In this document: in pieces, positions 32,341-42,108 of the stretch
Numbering within the stretch: the stretch's first letter is position 1
How the letters are laid out: each line of letters starts with the position of its first letter
Assembly (NCBI GenBank): GCA_012839805.1
Contig: DUMU01000035.1
Span: 1 to 64,000 of the forward strand
Length of the DNA: 64,000 nt
Reading direction: 5' to 3'
From: Bacillota bacterium
Lineage (GTDB): Bacteria; Bacillota; Limnochordia; Limnochordales; DUMU01
The notes under the pieces: generated by a model
What the model saw: the letters and a program-made list of their open reading frames with translations, nothing else
What the model was told of the DNA's origin: nothing
Database searches by the model: none
Made by a program: the position numbers and the translations under genes

Positions 32341-32682
32341 ATGCCCGGGTTTCTCTGGCGATTACTGCTCAACGGAATCGCCTTGCTGATCACGGTACGA
32401 CTGGTGAACGGCCTCAAGGTGGACACGGTCTGGACCGGCCTGCTGGCCGGCGCGGTGCTGGGTATCGTCAATGCGGTGATTCGCCCGGTCCTTTTTTTCT
32501 TTTCTCTACCAATCACCGTATTGACCCTTGGCCTTTTCACTCTGGTCATCAACGCTTTGATGCTCTGGCTGACTTCGGCCATCGTACCCGGCTTCCGAAT
32601 CGACGGCTTTGCGGCCGCGTTTTGGGGGTCATTGGTACTATCACTGGTGAGCTGGGTGCTCAGCTGGTTCTTGCCCGGTTGA
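32341..32682 (+). CDS. Phage holin 4-like (YvlD-type) membrane protein
   Basis: Four hydrophobic segments; LLAGAVLGIVNAVIRPVLFFFSLPITVLTLGLFTLVINALMLWLTSAIVPGF. Confidence 0.9.
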   Translation: MPGFLWRLLLNGIALLITVRLVNGLKVDTVWTGLLAGAVLGIVNAVIRPVLFFFSLPITVLTLGLFTLVINALMLWLTSAIVPGFRIDGFAAAFWGSLVLSLVSWVLSWFLPG

Positions 32683-32761
32683 GCGCCGGTCCCGGCCGGG
32701 TTGAGACCCGCGGGAGTGAGGGCCCGAGGTTACCGAGGTGCAGGCAAGGGAGGGGCGGCAG

Positions 32762-33772
32762 GTGAACTTGGTTACCACGGTTACTGCTAATGCGACCGTG
32801 GACAAGACCTACCGGCTCGACCGCTTCGAACCGGGCACTTTGATGCGGGTTCACCAGATGGAGTCGGTCCCCGGTGGAAAAGGGATCAACGTGGCCCGGG
32901 TGTTACGCCGCCTGGGACACCCGGCCCTGGCCACCGGTTTCGTGGCCGGCTTCTCGGGGGCGTGGATACGCCACCGCCTGGACCAGGAAGGTATCTGGCA
33001 TGATTTCGTCGAGGTGGACGGGGAGTCACGCCTTTCGGTTACCATCCCGAACCCGGACGGGCGCGGGCAAACCGAGATTCTCGAACCGGGACCGGCCATC
33101 AACCCCGACGATCAGTTGGCCCTGATCTCCGTGGTGGAACGGTGGGCGCGGCAGAGCCGGTGCGTCGTGCTGGCAGGGAGCTTGCCCCCGGGCGCCTTCC
33201 CGGATCTTTATGCTCGGATAATCAGGACCGTTCAGGCAGCGGGGACCCCGGTGGCTCTCGACGCCAGCGGCGAGGCACTCCGGCTGGGGATCGCCGCCCA
33301 CCCGTTTCTGGTCAAACCCAACCGGCGGGAACTCGCCGCTTTAGGCCTGCCGCCCGGGCTGCCGGGATCCGTCCCGGGAGCAGCCGGGCGCCAGGCATTG
33401 AGGGCGCTCGCGGAGGCGTGGGCGCGGTTGGCGCAGGCCGAGTGGTTCATCGTTACTGCGGGCGAGGAAGGAGCGCTGGCGGTATGCCGGAGGGTGGACC
33501 GGGGTGGGGGGCAGGGGGCAGGACAGGATCTGCCCTCGTTTGAGTTTTTCTGGGCGACACCTCCTGAGGTGACTCCCGTCAACCCGGTGGGCAGCGGTGA
33601 CGCGTTCCTGGGAGGCCTTCTGGCCGGCATGCTGGAGGGCCGGGATGCGGCCGGGTGCCTCCGCTTGGCCAGCGCCGCGGCGGCGGCCAACGTCATGGTG
33701 ATGGGAGCGGGGATGATCGACCGGAAAATAGTGCAGCGTTTGGAGGAGCACGTTACGGTGGAGGCGATATAG
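32762..33772 (+). CDS. PfkB family hexose kinase (1-phosphofructokinase/tagatose-6-P kinase type)
   Basis: TVTANATVDKTYRLDRFEPGTLMRVHQMESVPGGKGINVARVLRRLG ... VNPVGSGDAFLGGLLAG. Confidence 0.92.
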   Translation: MNLVTTVTANATVDKTYRLDRFEPGTLMRVHQMESVPGGKGINVARVLRRLGHPALATGFVAGFSGAWIRHRLDQEGIWHDFVEVDGESRLSVTIPNPDGRGQTEILEPGPAINPDDQLALISVVERWARQSRCVVLAGSLPPGAFPDLYARIIRTVQAAGTPVALDASGEALRLGIAAHPFLVKPNRRELAALGLPPGLPGSVPGAAGRQALRALAEAWARLAQAEWFIVTAGEEGALAVCRRVDRGGGQGAGQDLPSFEFFWATPPEVTPVNPVGSGDAFLGGLLAGMLEGRDAAGCLRLASAAAAANVMVMGAGMIDRKIVQRLEEHVTVEAI

Positions 33773-33774
33773 AG

Positions 33775-34509
33775 TTATACGCCTTCCAGTTCAACCTGAA
33801 GGGTGTACCGGTCGGCTCGCAAGAAGGATTCGACGAACTCGATGGGGCGATCATCGGGCAGGTAGGAGACGCGTTCCACGGCGAAGGCCGGCGAGCCCGG
33901 GCGCACGCCCAGGAGATGGGCGGTGGGAGTGTCCAGGAGAACGGCCGAGTACTCCTCCACGGCCCGAACCGGGCGCAGGCCCATCCCCTCGAGGACCGAA
34001 TAAAGTGAACCGGTGGCCAGCTTATCTTCTTCCCTGAGCAGGGGATGGACCAGGGAAAAGGGTAGATAGGCGGTCTGCAGGCCCATGGGTTCGTCATCGC
34101 CCAGGCGCAAGCGGCGCAAAACGGCTACCGCGTCGTGGTCGCCGATGCCCAGGGCACGGGCTACCTTGGGAACGGCGGTTTGCACTTCGAAAAGCAGGAG
34201 CTTGATGCCGGGGCGGAGGTTACGCTGTTTCAGCTCTTCGGTGAAGCTCGTGATCGTCTTGAGCTTGCGGGAGAGGCGGGGGCGGGCCACGAATGTTCCT
34301 TTACCCTGAATGCGGTATAGGCGCCCTTCGAGGACGAGTTTCTGGATCGCCTGTTTTACCGTGATGCGGCTGACTCCGTGGCGGCGGGCGAGTTCGAGCT
34401 CGGTCGGAATCTGTTCGCCCGGTGAGTAGACGCCCTTTTCCAGGTCGGCTCGAAGCAGGTCGTACATCTGCTGGTAGAGCGGGAGCGGGTCTTCGCGGTT
34501 GAGAGTCAT
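33775..34509 (-). CDS. GntR family transcriptional regulator with UTRA domain (HutC subfamily)
   Basis: PLYQQMYDLLRADLEKGVYSPGEQIPTELELARRHGVSRITVKQAIQKLVLEGRLYRIQGKGTFVARP plus UTRA region. Confidence 0.95.
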   Translation of the reverse strand: MTLNREDPLPLYQQMYDLLRADLEKGVYSPGEQIPTELELARRHGVSRITVKQAIQKLVLEGRLYRIQGKGTFVARPRLSRKLKTITSFTEELKQRNLRPGIKLLLFEVQTAVPKVARALGIGDHDAVAVLRRLRLGDDEPMGLQTAYLPFSLVHPLLREEDKLATGSLYSVLEGMGLRPVRAVEEYSAVLLDTPTAHLLGVRPGSPAFAVERVSYLPDDRPIEFVESFLRADRYTLQVELEGV

Positions 34510-34577
34510 AGCCGGTGTCCCCTTGTGTCCGTGTCACCTTGCCGTGTTACCCTGCCGGGTTACCGTCGGGGTACGTG

Positions 34578-34619
34578 GTTATAACATTCTCATCTTAAAG
34601 CAATTGCCCCCCTTGTCAA
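34578..34619 (-). promoter_or_regulatory. SigmaA-type promoter (TTGACA-N16-TAAGAT, minus strand) overlapping/adjacent to GTTATAAC palindrome
   Basis: -35 complement at 34614-34619, -10 complement at 34592-34597, GTTATAAC at 34578-34585 near the expected +1. Confidence 0.6.
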
Positions 34620-34695
34620 GTCTTGCCGGCGCAGGGTATGCCGCGCGAGCACGATCCCGCGGGCCGGAAGGTTGGCCCGCGTGCTGGAAGGCCGG

Positions 34696-35106
34696 TCACG
34701 GGGGAGACAACGGGGGAAGAAGGGCTTCGACGCGGCGAAAGAGGTTGGTGATGCCGGCGCGCCGGGGTTCAAGCCATCGGGTGCGAAGTTCCTCGGGGTC
34801 CGGCTGCCAGAGGAGTTCACCCGTCTCTTCGTCCTTTAGCGGGCCGCAAGCAGACCGGTAGTCCAGCCGCAGGTGGGCGCCGGATTTAGCCGGGCGCCGT
34901 TCGAGACGCGCCCCCAGGCACCGCAGTCCGTGAAGCAGGCCGGCCAGTTGAGCAGCATCGCCCGGGGCGGGGGCGGCGCGAGCGCTCGCCCACGCTTCGA
35001 CGAGGAGTGTTTCCCAGAGAAGATGGTCTTCGAGCAGATCGGGGCGGGGATCGTGGTCGAGACCGGGCGTAGCTTGACCAACGTCCTCCGGCAAAGAGCC
35101 CTCCAT
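34696..35106 (-). CDS. Hypothetical protein
   Basis: 136 aa ORF with plausible composition (DPEELRTRWLEPRRAGITNLFRRVEALL) divergent from the phasin/UbiB operon; no family recognised. Confidence 0.5.
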   Translation of the reverse strand: MEGSLPEDVGQATPGLDHDPRPDLLEDHLLWETLLVEAWASARAAPAPGDAAQLAGLLHGLRCLGARLERRPAKSGAHLRLDYRSACGPLKDEETGELLWQPDPEELRTRWLEPRRAGITNLFRRVEALLPPLSPP

Positions 35107-35352
35107 CGCGGATTTCCCCCTCGCTCCGGCTCGTCCAAATGGTCTACTTCGTCCCGGGGCCGGTTTCTCCTTGCTTGGGAGTGGAGCGAGGGGGTGGCCT
35201 CACCCGGCCGCCCGGGCCGAGGCCAGGGCCGCGCGGAGCTGCCAGGACAGGGTAAAAGGCGCAGCGGGCGTTAAGGTATAATAAAGTTATTGGCCAAAGG
35301 TGGCCGGTTCAAGGAAAAGGGGAAGATGCACTGCGTCGAAGGGGGTCAGCAC

Positions 35353-35673
35353 ATGGGCGAGGGAACCAGCACGATTGGACGATGGGTCCTGGCCGGACTG
35401 GGACTGGCCGCGCTGACGCGTGACAAGGCCGAAGAGCTCATCCAGGAGCTCGCGCGCCGGGGGGAGATGAGCCGGGAGGAGGCCCGGGAGATCGGACGGC
35501 AGATCCGCGAGCGGGGCGAGACCGAGTGGGCCGAATGGAGGCAGTACTTTAGCAGCAGTGGTCAGAAGTTCTTCACCTCCGCCGGCCTGGTTACCCGAGC
35601 CGAGTTCCAGGAGCTGAAGCAGAAAGTGAAGGAGCTCGAAGAGCGGCTGGACCGGCTGGGGACGGTTCAGTAA
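35353..35673 (+). CDS. Phasin-like protein (PHA regulator-type coiled coil)
   Basis: GLAALTRDKAEELIQELARRGEMSREEAREIGRQIRERGE ... GLVTRAEFQELKQKVKELEERLDRL. Confidence 0.8.
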   Translation: MGEGTSTIGRWVLAGLGLAALTRDKAEELIQELARRGEMSREEAREIGRQIRERGETEWAEWRQYFSSSGQKFFTSAGLVTRAEFQELKQKVKELEERLDRLGTVQ

Positions 35674-35682
35674 GCTGTTGCC

Positions 35683-37479
35683 TTGCTCGAGCGGTTCATC
35701 GGCCTTCTGCGTTTTCTCGCCCCCGGCCGGTGGCAGCGCCGCCGAAGACTGCTCTCCCGGCTCCGGTACATCGGCGACGTGGTAGCTCGCCATGGCCTGG
35801 GCTGGGCATTTACCCGGATCAGGCTCACCCGTTTTCTGCCCGCCGGGTGGCGCAGGCGCTTCCCGGCGAGACCGCAGGGGGATCTCGCCACTCAGGAGGA
35901 GCTGGGGTCTCGAATCCGTTGTATCCTCGAGGAGCTCGGCCCGACCTTCATAAAGCTGGGCCAGCAGCTGAGTACCCGGCCCGATCTCCTGCCGATTCCG
36001 GTGTGGCGTTCCCTGCAAGAACTCCAGGACCGTGTGCCTCCCCTTCCCTGGGAACCTATGGCCGAAGCCTTTCGCCAGGCCTTGGGCCGCAGGCCGGAAG
36101 AGGTTTTGGCCGAAATCGACCCGGTGCCCCTCGCGTCGGCATCGCTGGGACAAGTATATAGGGCCCGTCTCCGGAGGCCGGACGGTGCGGGCCCCGGCGA
36201 GCGGGTCGCGGTCAAGATCCGGCGGCCCGGGGTGGTCGAGGAGATCGAAACCGACCTGGAGCTCCTTTACTGGGTCGCAGAGCGGGCGCAGGCGGTGCTT
36301 GCTCCGGAGTTCGTAGACCTCAGGGAGGTAGCAAGGGAGTTTGAGCGGTTCATCCATGCTGAACTGGACTACGAACGGGAAGCCCGCACCATGGAGTTCT
36401 TCCGCCGCCGTCTTTCGGGGGAGGGGGAACTCCACATCCCTCGCGTCCATTGGGAGTTGACACGCCCCGGGGTGCTGGTGATGGAGTACGTGGAGGGGGT
36501 GAAGGTAAACGACCTGGAGGGACTCGACCGTTTGGGACTGGATCGGCGCAACATCGCGCGCCAGGGAGCTCGCCTGGTTCTGAGCATGATCTTCGACCAC
36601 GGGCTGGTACATGGAGACCCGCATCCGGGCAACATCCTGGTAGAGCCAGGCGGTACCATCGCCCTGCTCGATTTCGGACTGGCGGGGCACCTGCGGCCGG
36701 AGGTCGTCCGCGAACTCAGCCGGATCCTTACCGGGGTCATCCGCCGTGATCCAGAGCAGGTGATACGGGCTCTCCTCGGCCTCGGCATCGCCCGGGCCGA
36801 GCTCGACCGGAAGGCACTGGCCGACGACCTCGAGGAGATCATCTCCCGTCACTGGGGCCAGGAACTCGCCGATATCTCGTTCACCATGCTCCTGGGGGAG
36901 ACCTTGGAGATCGCCTACCGTCATCACCTGCGGCTGCCGCGGGAGTTGATCCTGCTCATCAAAGCCCTGGGCGCACTGGAGGGGGTCGGACGCCAGCTCG
37001 ACCCGGAGTTCAATGCTTTCGAGATGGCGGCGCCTTTTGCGCGGCGACTCCTCTTGCGAGAGGCCACGGTGGGGTTGGTCGGCCGGGTGGTCGAGGAGAC
37101 CAGGGAAGTGGCAGGGACCCTCAGCGGCTGGCCGGAGAAGCTGGATCAGATCCTGGATCAGCTGGCCGGAGGAAGGCTGACCGTCCGCTTCGAGCACCGC
37201 GGGCTAGAGGAGACGGAGCGCGTGGCCGCGGAGGTGGGCCGGCGGATGAACGCGGCCATCCTGGCCGCGGCCCTTCTGATCGCGGCGGGAACGGGCCTCG
37301 AAGCCTGGCGAGGGCCGGCACGGACCCTGGCCGTAGCCGGGGCGCAGATACCTTTGACCTGGATATGGCTCATCCTCTTGGCGGCCGCGATCGGGCTCGG
37401 GATCTACAGCCTGCGTCCGGTCAGGGTGCACCTGCGCTCTTCCCGCGGGGCGGCCGGCGGCCGGGAGAAGAACGAGTGA
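35683..37479 (+). CDS. AarF/ABC1/UbiB atypical kinase family protein
   Basis: LGPTFIKLGQQLSTRPDLLP, ASASLGQVYRA, VAVKIRRPGV, HGDPHPGNILV, LLDFGLAGHL; two C-terminal TMs. Confidence 0.96.
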   Translation: MLERFIGLLRFLAPGRWQRRRRLLSRLRYIGDVVARHGLGWAFTRIRLTRFLPAGWRRRFPARPQGDLATQEELGSRIRCILEELGPTFIKLGQQLSTRPDLLPIPVWRSLQELQDRVPPLPWEPMAEAFRQALGRRPEEVLAEIDPVPLASASLGQVYRARLRRPDGAGPGERVAVKIRRPGVVEEIETDLELLYWVAERAQAVLAPEFVDLREVAREFERFIHAELDYEREARTMEFFRRRLSGEGELHIPRVHWELTRPGVLVMEYVEGVKVNDLEGLDRLGLDRRNIARQGARLVLSMIFDHGLVHGDPHPGNILVEPGGTIALLDFGLAGHLRPEVVRELSRILTGVIRRDPEQVIRALLGLGIARAELDRKALADDLEEIISRHWGQELADISFTMLLGETLEIAYRHHLRLPRELILLIKALGALEGVGRQLDPEFNAFEMAAPFARRLLLREATVGLVGRVVEETREVAGTLSGWPEKLDQILDQLAGGRLTVRFEHRGLEETERVAAEVGRRMNAAILAAALLIAAGTGLEAWRGPARTLAVAGAQIPLTWIWLILLAAAIGLGIYSLRPVRVHLRSSRGAAGGREKNE

Positions 37480-37549
37480 CGGGGGAAGCGGCAGGGTTTG
37501 CCCGGCCGGTTGCGGAATCCAATCGAACGCTGAATTTTAGAGGGAGGCT

Positions 37550-38083
37550 ATGCCAGTGGACGTTGCTCAACTCAAAGCCAAGATCCGTGAAGTACCGGAC
37601 TTTCCGACGCCGGGGGTGAGTTTCAAGGACATCACCACCCTGCTCAAAGACCCGCAGGCTTTCCACTATGCCGTGGCCACCCTGGCCGACCGTTACCGCT
37701 CCGCCCATCCGGAAGTGGTGGTAGGCATCGAAAGCCGCGGTTTCCTGCTCGGCGCTCCTATCGCCTATGAACTGGGGTGCGGTATCGTGGTAGTCAGAAA
37801 ACCCGGCAAGCTTCCAGCGGAGCGGGTGCGGGTCGACTACCAGCTGGAATACGGGCAGGATGCGCTGGAGGTTCACAAGGATGCCATTTTGCCGGGGCAG
37901 CGGGTGCTTCTGGTAGATGACCTGCTGGCGACCGGCGGCACCAGCTGGGCCGCCGCGGAGCTGGTGAGGAAGCTGGGGGGCGAGATCCTAGGGTTCGCCT
38001 TCCTGATCGAACTCGCCTATCTTTCCGGGCGCCGGAGGCTCGAGGGTTTCCGTGTGGAGGCGTTGATTACGTATGAGTCCTGA
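37550..38083 (+). CDS. apt: Adenine phosphoribosyltransferase
   Basis: [60 protein letters not shown]. Confidence 0.98.
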   Translation: MPVDVAQLKAKIREVPDFPTPGVSFKDITTLLKDPQAFHYAVATLADRYRSAHPEVVVGIESRGFLLGAPIAYELGCGIVVVRKPGKLPAERVRVDYQLEYGQDALEVHKDAILPGQRVLLVDDLLATGGTSWAAAELVRKLGGEILGFAFLIELAYLSGRRRLEGFRVEALITYES

Positions 38084-40463
38084 TTCAGAGACGATCCCGA
38101 GCGAGGAGGAGATAATCCAGGCGCTGCCCAAGTCCAACCCGCAGGCGGAGGAGCTGGTCCGGCGAGCCTACCGGTTTGCCGAGCAGGCCCACGCCGGCCA
38201 GCAGCGGGACAACGGGACATGCTACTTCCAGCATCCGGCGGCCGTCGCTCTCATACTTGCCCAGCTGGAACTGGATGCCTCGACGGTAGCGGCCGGCCTG
38301 CTTCACGACGTACTGGAAGATACGCGGGTGACCCGGGAGGAATTGGAAAAAGAGTTCGGGGAAGAGATCGCCCGCCTCGTCGACGGGGTGACGAAGCTCT
38401 CCAGGATCCCTTTCCAGTCCCGGGAGGAGCACCAGGCCGAGTCGCTGCGCAAGATGTTCCTCGCCATGGCCGAGGATGTGCGGGTGATACTGATCAAGCT
38501 GGCCGACCGCCTGCACAATATGCGCACTCTGGAGGGGCTGCCGCCGGAGCGGCAAAAGAAGATCTCCCGGGAGACGCTGGAGATCTACGCTCCCATCGCC
38601 CACCGGCTGGGTATGTTCGGCCTCAAGTGGGAGATGGAGGATGCTGCCTTCCGCTACCTCGAACCGGAGGCTTACTACGAACTGGTTCAGATGGTGGCCA
38701 AGAAGCGCCGGGAGCGGGAAGGCGAAGTGGCCGAGGCGGTCGCTTTGCTCAAGCAAAAGCTGCAGGAGATGAATATCCGGGCGGAGGTGCAGGGGCGGCC
38801 CAAGCATCTTTTTTCGATCTACCAGAAGATGCGCAAAGGGCGGCAGTTCAACGAGATATACGACCTCATCGCGGTGCGAGTCATCGTGGATACGGTAAGA
38901 GATTGCTATGCCGTACTGGGTATGGTTCATTCTATGTGGAAGCCGATTCCGGGACGGTTCAAGGATTACATTTCGATTCCGAAGTCAAATATGTACCAGT
39001 CATTGCATACTACTGTGGTTGGCCCCCGAGGCGAACCGCTAGAGATCCAGATCAGAACTTGGGAGATGCACCGGATCGCCGAACGAGGGATCGCGGCGCA
39101 CTGGTTGTACAAAGAAGGGAATAAGTCGTCCCGTGAATTCGAGGAGAAGGTAGCCTGGCTCCGGCAAGTAATGGAGTGGCTACGGGAGATGAAAGATCCC
39201 CACGAATTCATGGAGACGTTGAAGATCGACCTTTTCGAAGACGAAGTCTTCGTTTTCACTCCAAAAGGCGACGTTAAAAACCTTCCCGCCGGGGCGACCC
39301 CGGTGGACTTCGCGTTTGCAGTTCACACGGACCTGGGCCTCCATTGCGTGGGTGCGAAAGTGAACGGCCGGATCGTTCCCCTTGACTACCGGCTGCAAAA
39401 CGGCGAGTTCGTGGAGATCCTTACCGCGAAGAACGCCACTCCCAGCCAGGACTGGCTCTCCTTCGTGAAAACTTCGAAGGCGAGGAGTAAGATCCGGGCC
39501 TGGCTCAAGGAGAGCCAGCGAGAAGAGGGGGCCCGGGAAGGCCGGGAACGGTTGGAGCAGGAGGCCCGGAGGCTCGGGTTCGAGGTGAAAGAGGTTCTCG
39601 GCCACGACAAGCTAACCGAGGTGGCCCGGCGCTACGGGATGGGCGACGCGATGGACCTGCTGGCAGCGGTCGGCTTTGGCAAGGTGACGGTGGCGCAGGT
39701 ACTCGGGCGGATTGTGGGGCCGGAGGAGTTGGAGGCACGGCGGCGAGCGCTGCGGCCGGTGGCCGGGACGGGCCCGGGGGCCGGCGCGGCGGCCGGCGCC
39801 GGGCCGGTGGCCGAGGGTGAGGCGGCGGGAGCGGCAAGGCTCGCGGGTAAGGGCCGGGCAGGACAGTTACTGCGGTGGACGCGGCGGCCAGGAGCCGGAC
39901 AGGCGCCGGGCCTTGGCCCTGGTGCCGGCCCGGGCACGGGGCAAAGCGGGGCAGCGGGGCCGGAGCGGGCGCAGGCGGAGGCGGCCGGCCGTTCCGTGGT
40001 GGTGGCAGGCGTCGATAACCTCCTGGTCCGTTTTGCCCACTGCTGCAACCCGGTCCCCGGTGATGCCATCGTGGGCTACGTGACCCGGGGCCGGGGAGTC
40101 TCCATTCACCGGGCGGACTGTGCGGTGTTGCGGGACGTTCCCGATAGCAGTGCCCGGAGAATAGCGGTGGAGTGGCGCAGCGGAATCTTACCCGCCTCTT
40201 TCCCGGTGGAGATCGAGATCGAAGCGATCGATCGCGTAAACCTCCTGGCCAACGTGATGAACGCCATTGCCGAAGGGGAGACCAACATCGAAGCGGTGCA
40301 GGCGTATAGCACGAAAAGCCATTACGCCTACGTCAGCTTGGTGGTAGACATCCGGGATATTGCCCACCTGGAAAACGTGCTGGAGAGGGTCCGGCGGGTC
40401 AGCGGGGTGCTGTCGGTGAGCCGGGCAGTTCACCGGCGGGGAAGGCTTTTGCGGGCGCGTTGA
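38073..40463 (+). CDS. relA: Bifunctional (p)ppGpp synthetase/hydrolase
   Basis: HD domain HDVLEDT, synthetase [21 protein letters not shown]-like stretch ([27 protein letters not shown]), TGS and ACT domains. Confidence 0.98.
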   Translation: MSPDSETIPSEEEIIQALPKSNPQAEELVRRAYRFAEQAHAGQQRDNGTCYFQHPAAVALILAQLELDASTVAAGLLHDVLEDTRVTREELEKEFGEEIARLVDGVTKLSRIPFQSREEHQAESLRKMFLAMAEDVRVILIKLADRLHNMRTLEGLPPERQKKISRETLEIYAPIAHRLGMFGLKWEMEDAAFRYLEPEAYYELVQMVAKKRREREGEVAEAVALLKQKLQEMNIRAEVQGRPKHLFSIYQKMRKGRQFNEIYDLIAVRVIVDTVRDCYAVLGMVHSMWKPIPGRFKDYISIPKSNMYQSLHTTVVGPRGEPLEIQIRTWEMHRIAERGIAAHWLYKEGNKSSREFEEKVAWLRQVMEWLREMKDPHEFMETLKIDLFEDEVFVFTPKGDVKNLPAGATPVDFAFAVHTDLGLHCVGAKVNGRIVPLDYRLQNGEFVEILTAKNATPSQDWLSFVKTSKARSKIRAWLKESQREEGAREGRERLEQEARRLGFEVKEVLGHDKLTEVARRYGMGDAMDLLAAVGFGKVTVAQVLGRIVGPEELEARRRALRPVAGTGPGAGAAAGAGPVAEGEAAGAARLAGKGRAGQLLRWTRRPGAGQAPGLGPGAGPGTGQSGAAGPERAQAEAAGRSVVVAGVDNLLVRFAHCCNPVPGDAIVGYVTRGRGVSIHRADCAVLRDVPDSSARRIAVEWRSGILPASFPVEIEIEAIDRVNLLANVMNAIAEGETNIEAVQAYSTKSHYAYVSLVVDIRDIAHLENVLERVRRVSGVLSVSRAVHRRGRLLRAR

Positions 40464-40488
40464 CCGGCCCCGTCAGGTTCGATAGAAT
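40460..40488 (+). promoter_or_regulatory. SigmaA-type promoter TTGACC-N17-TAGAAT
   Basis: -35 at 40460-40465 overlaps relA stop codon; -10 at 40483-40488; precedes SurA-like gene. Confidence 0.65.
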
Positions 40489-40560
40489 GGACAAAGTGCA
40501 GCGAAGCGGAGGAAGGCAGCGAACGGAGGTCGGCTGCGATACCGTAACGGGGGGAACTAC

Positions 40561-42108
40561 ATGTTCTTTCAAAAACTGCGCAAGCAGATGAAGTGGATTT
40601 TCGTGGTGATCGCGGTAACCTTCGCGGTCGGCCTCGCCTATCTGGGAGGAATAGATCTCGGTCTCGGCCGGAGCGCAGATACCCGGCGCGGCCCGGTGGC
40701 GGTGGTGAACGGTGTCAAGATCAGCCGGGCCCAACTGGACCGCCAGGTACGCGATCAGGCGGAGAGCTTGAGAGCCTACGGCCAGAGTGTGCGCTACAGC
40801 ATGCGGCCGGAGCTGGAGTATTACGCTTATGTCATCTTGCGTGACCACTACATTTTACTCACCGAGGCCCGGCGGCAGAAGATCAAAGTGACAGACAAGG
40901 AGTTTGACGAGGAGTACAAAAAGCAGGTCGAAAACTTCCCCTCTCGTCAGGATTTCCTTGATGAGCTCGAACGTAACGGATTTGCCAGCGAAAAGGAATT
41001 CAAGAACTGGCTGAGGGAAAACTTGATGGTCAGCAAGCTGGTCGACTCGGTCGGCAATGTTAAAGTGACCGATGCCGAGGTGGCCCGGGCATACGAGAAG
41101 ATCACCGCGTCGATGATCCTCATCAAGCCCAAAGCCGAAGGAGAGGCCGGTTGGCAGCTGGCAGAACGGCTGGCGAAGGAAGTGGCCACCAAGGCGAAAA
41201 GCGGGCAGAACTTTGCCCAACTCGCCAAGACCTTCTCGGACGATCAGGCGACGAAGCTCTCCGGAGGTGAGCTGGGAGAGATCGGGCACGAGCAGCTACC
41301 GCCGGCGGTGGACGATGTGGCTTTCCGGCTTCCGGTGGGCGGGGTGAGTGACCCGATCAAGGGTCCGGACGGTTACTACATCGTGCGGGTGTCGGCTCGT
41401 AAGGAAGCCACCGGCCCGGATTTCGAGAAAGAGAAGGAGAATCTTCGTAAACAGCTAGCCGACCAGCGGCGTCAGGAGGAGCAGGCCCGGTGGTTCGCGT
41501 CTCTCCAGGCCCAGGCAAAGGTCGAAATCCTCGACCCGGTGCTGAAGGCCCGCGATCTGGTAGGGATCGGCAAGCTGGATGAGGCCATCGCCGAGTACCA
41601 GAAGGCTTTGGCCGAGCAGGATGATCCCTATGTGCGTCTGCAGCTCGCGCGGGTTTATGAGATGAAGAAAGACAAGGTACAGATGATCAAGGAACTTGAG
41701 CGTGCGGCAGCCGTCACTCCGGAGGACGTCGACATCCAGCTGGCCCTGGGGACTGCGTACAAGGATGCGGACGACAAGGAGAAGGCACTGGCGGCTTTGA
41801 CCAAAGCGGCCGAGGTCGCCCCCCAGTATGATCTGCAGGTCCACAGCCAGTTGTCCCAGCTTTTCTCGGAGCTCGGTCGTAAGGACCTGGCCGATCTGGA
41901 GGACAAGAAAGTAAACGAAATCTACGCTCTCTATACCCAGCGCCTGGAAGCTGCTCAGAAGGCGCAAACTGAGGCCCAAAAAGCCAACGAACCGGCCCAG
42001 AATACCGCCGGGGAGTCCGGGACGGGCGACCGGACGCCGGCCGGGTCGGCCTCAGGTCAGGCCGGCGGGGCGGCGGCAGGGCAGGATGGAGCCGGGGCGA
42101 AACGCTAG
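40561..42108 (+). CDS. SurA-N/parvulin PPIase domain protein with C-terminal TPR repeats
   Basis: N-terminal TM, VAVVNGVKISRAQLDRQVRDQ, parvulin segment GQNFAQLAKTFSDDQATKLSGGELGEIGHEQLPPAVDDVAFRLPVGGVSDPIKGPDGYYIVRV, then TPR-like repeats. Confidence 0.9.
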   Translation: MFFQKLRKQMKWIFVVIAVTFAVGLAYLGGIDLGLGRSADTRRGPVAVVNGVKISRAQLDRQVRDQAESLRAYGQSVRYSMRPELEYYAYVILRDHYILLTEARRQKIKVTDKEFDEEYKKQVENFPSRQDFLDELERNGFASEKEFKNWLRENLMVSKLVDSVGNVKVTDAEVARAYEKITASMILIKPKAEGEAGWQLAERLAKEVATKAKSGQNFAQLAKTFSDDQATKLSGGELGEIGHEQLPPAVDDVAFRLPVGGVSDPIKGPDGYYIVRVSARKEATGPDFEKEKENLRKQLADQRRQEEQARWFASLQAQAKVEILDPVLKARDLVGIGKLDEAIAEYQKALAEQDDPYVRLQLARVYEMKKDKVQMIKELERAAAVTPEDVDIQLALGTAYKDADDKEKALAALTKAAEVAPQYDLQVHSQLSQLFSELGRKDLADLEDKKVNEIYALYTQRLEAAQKAQTEAQKANEPAQNTAGESGTGDRTPAGSASGQAGGAAAGQDGAGAKR

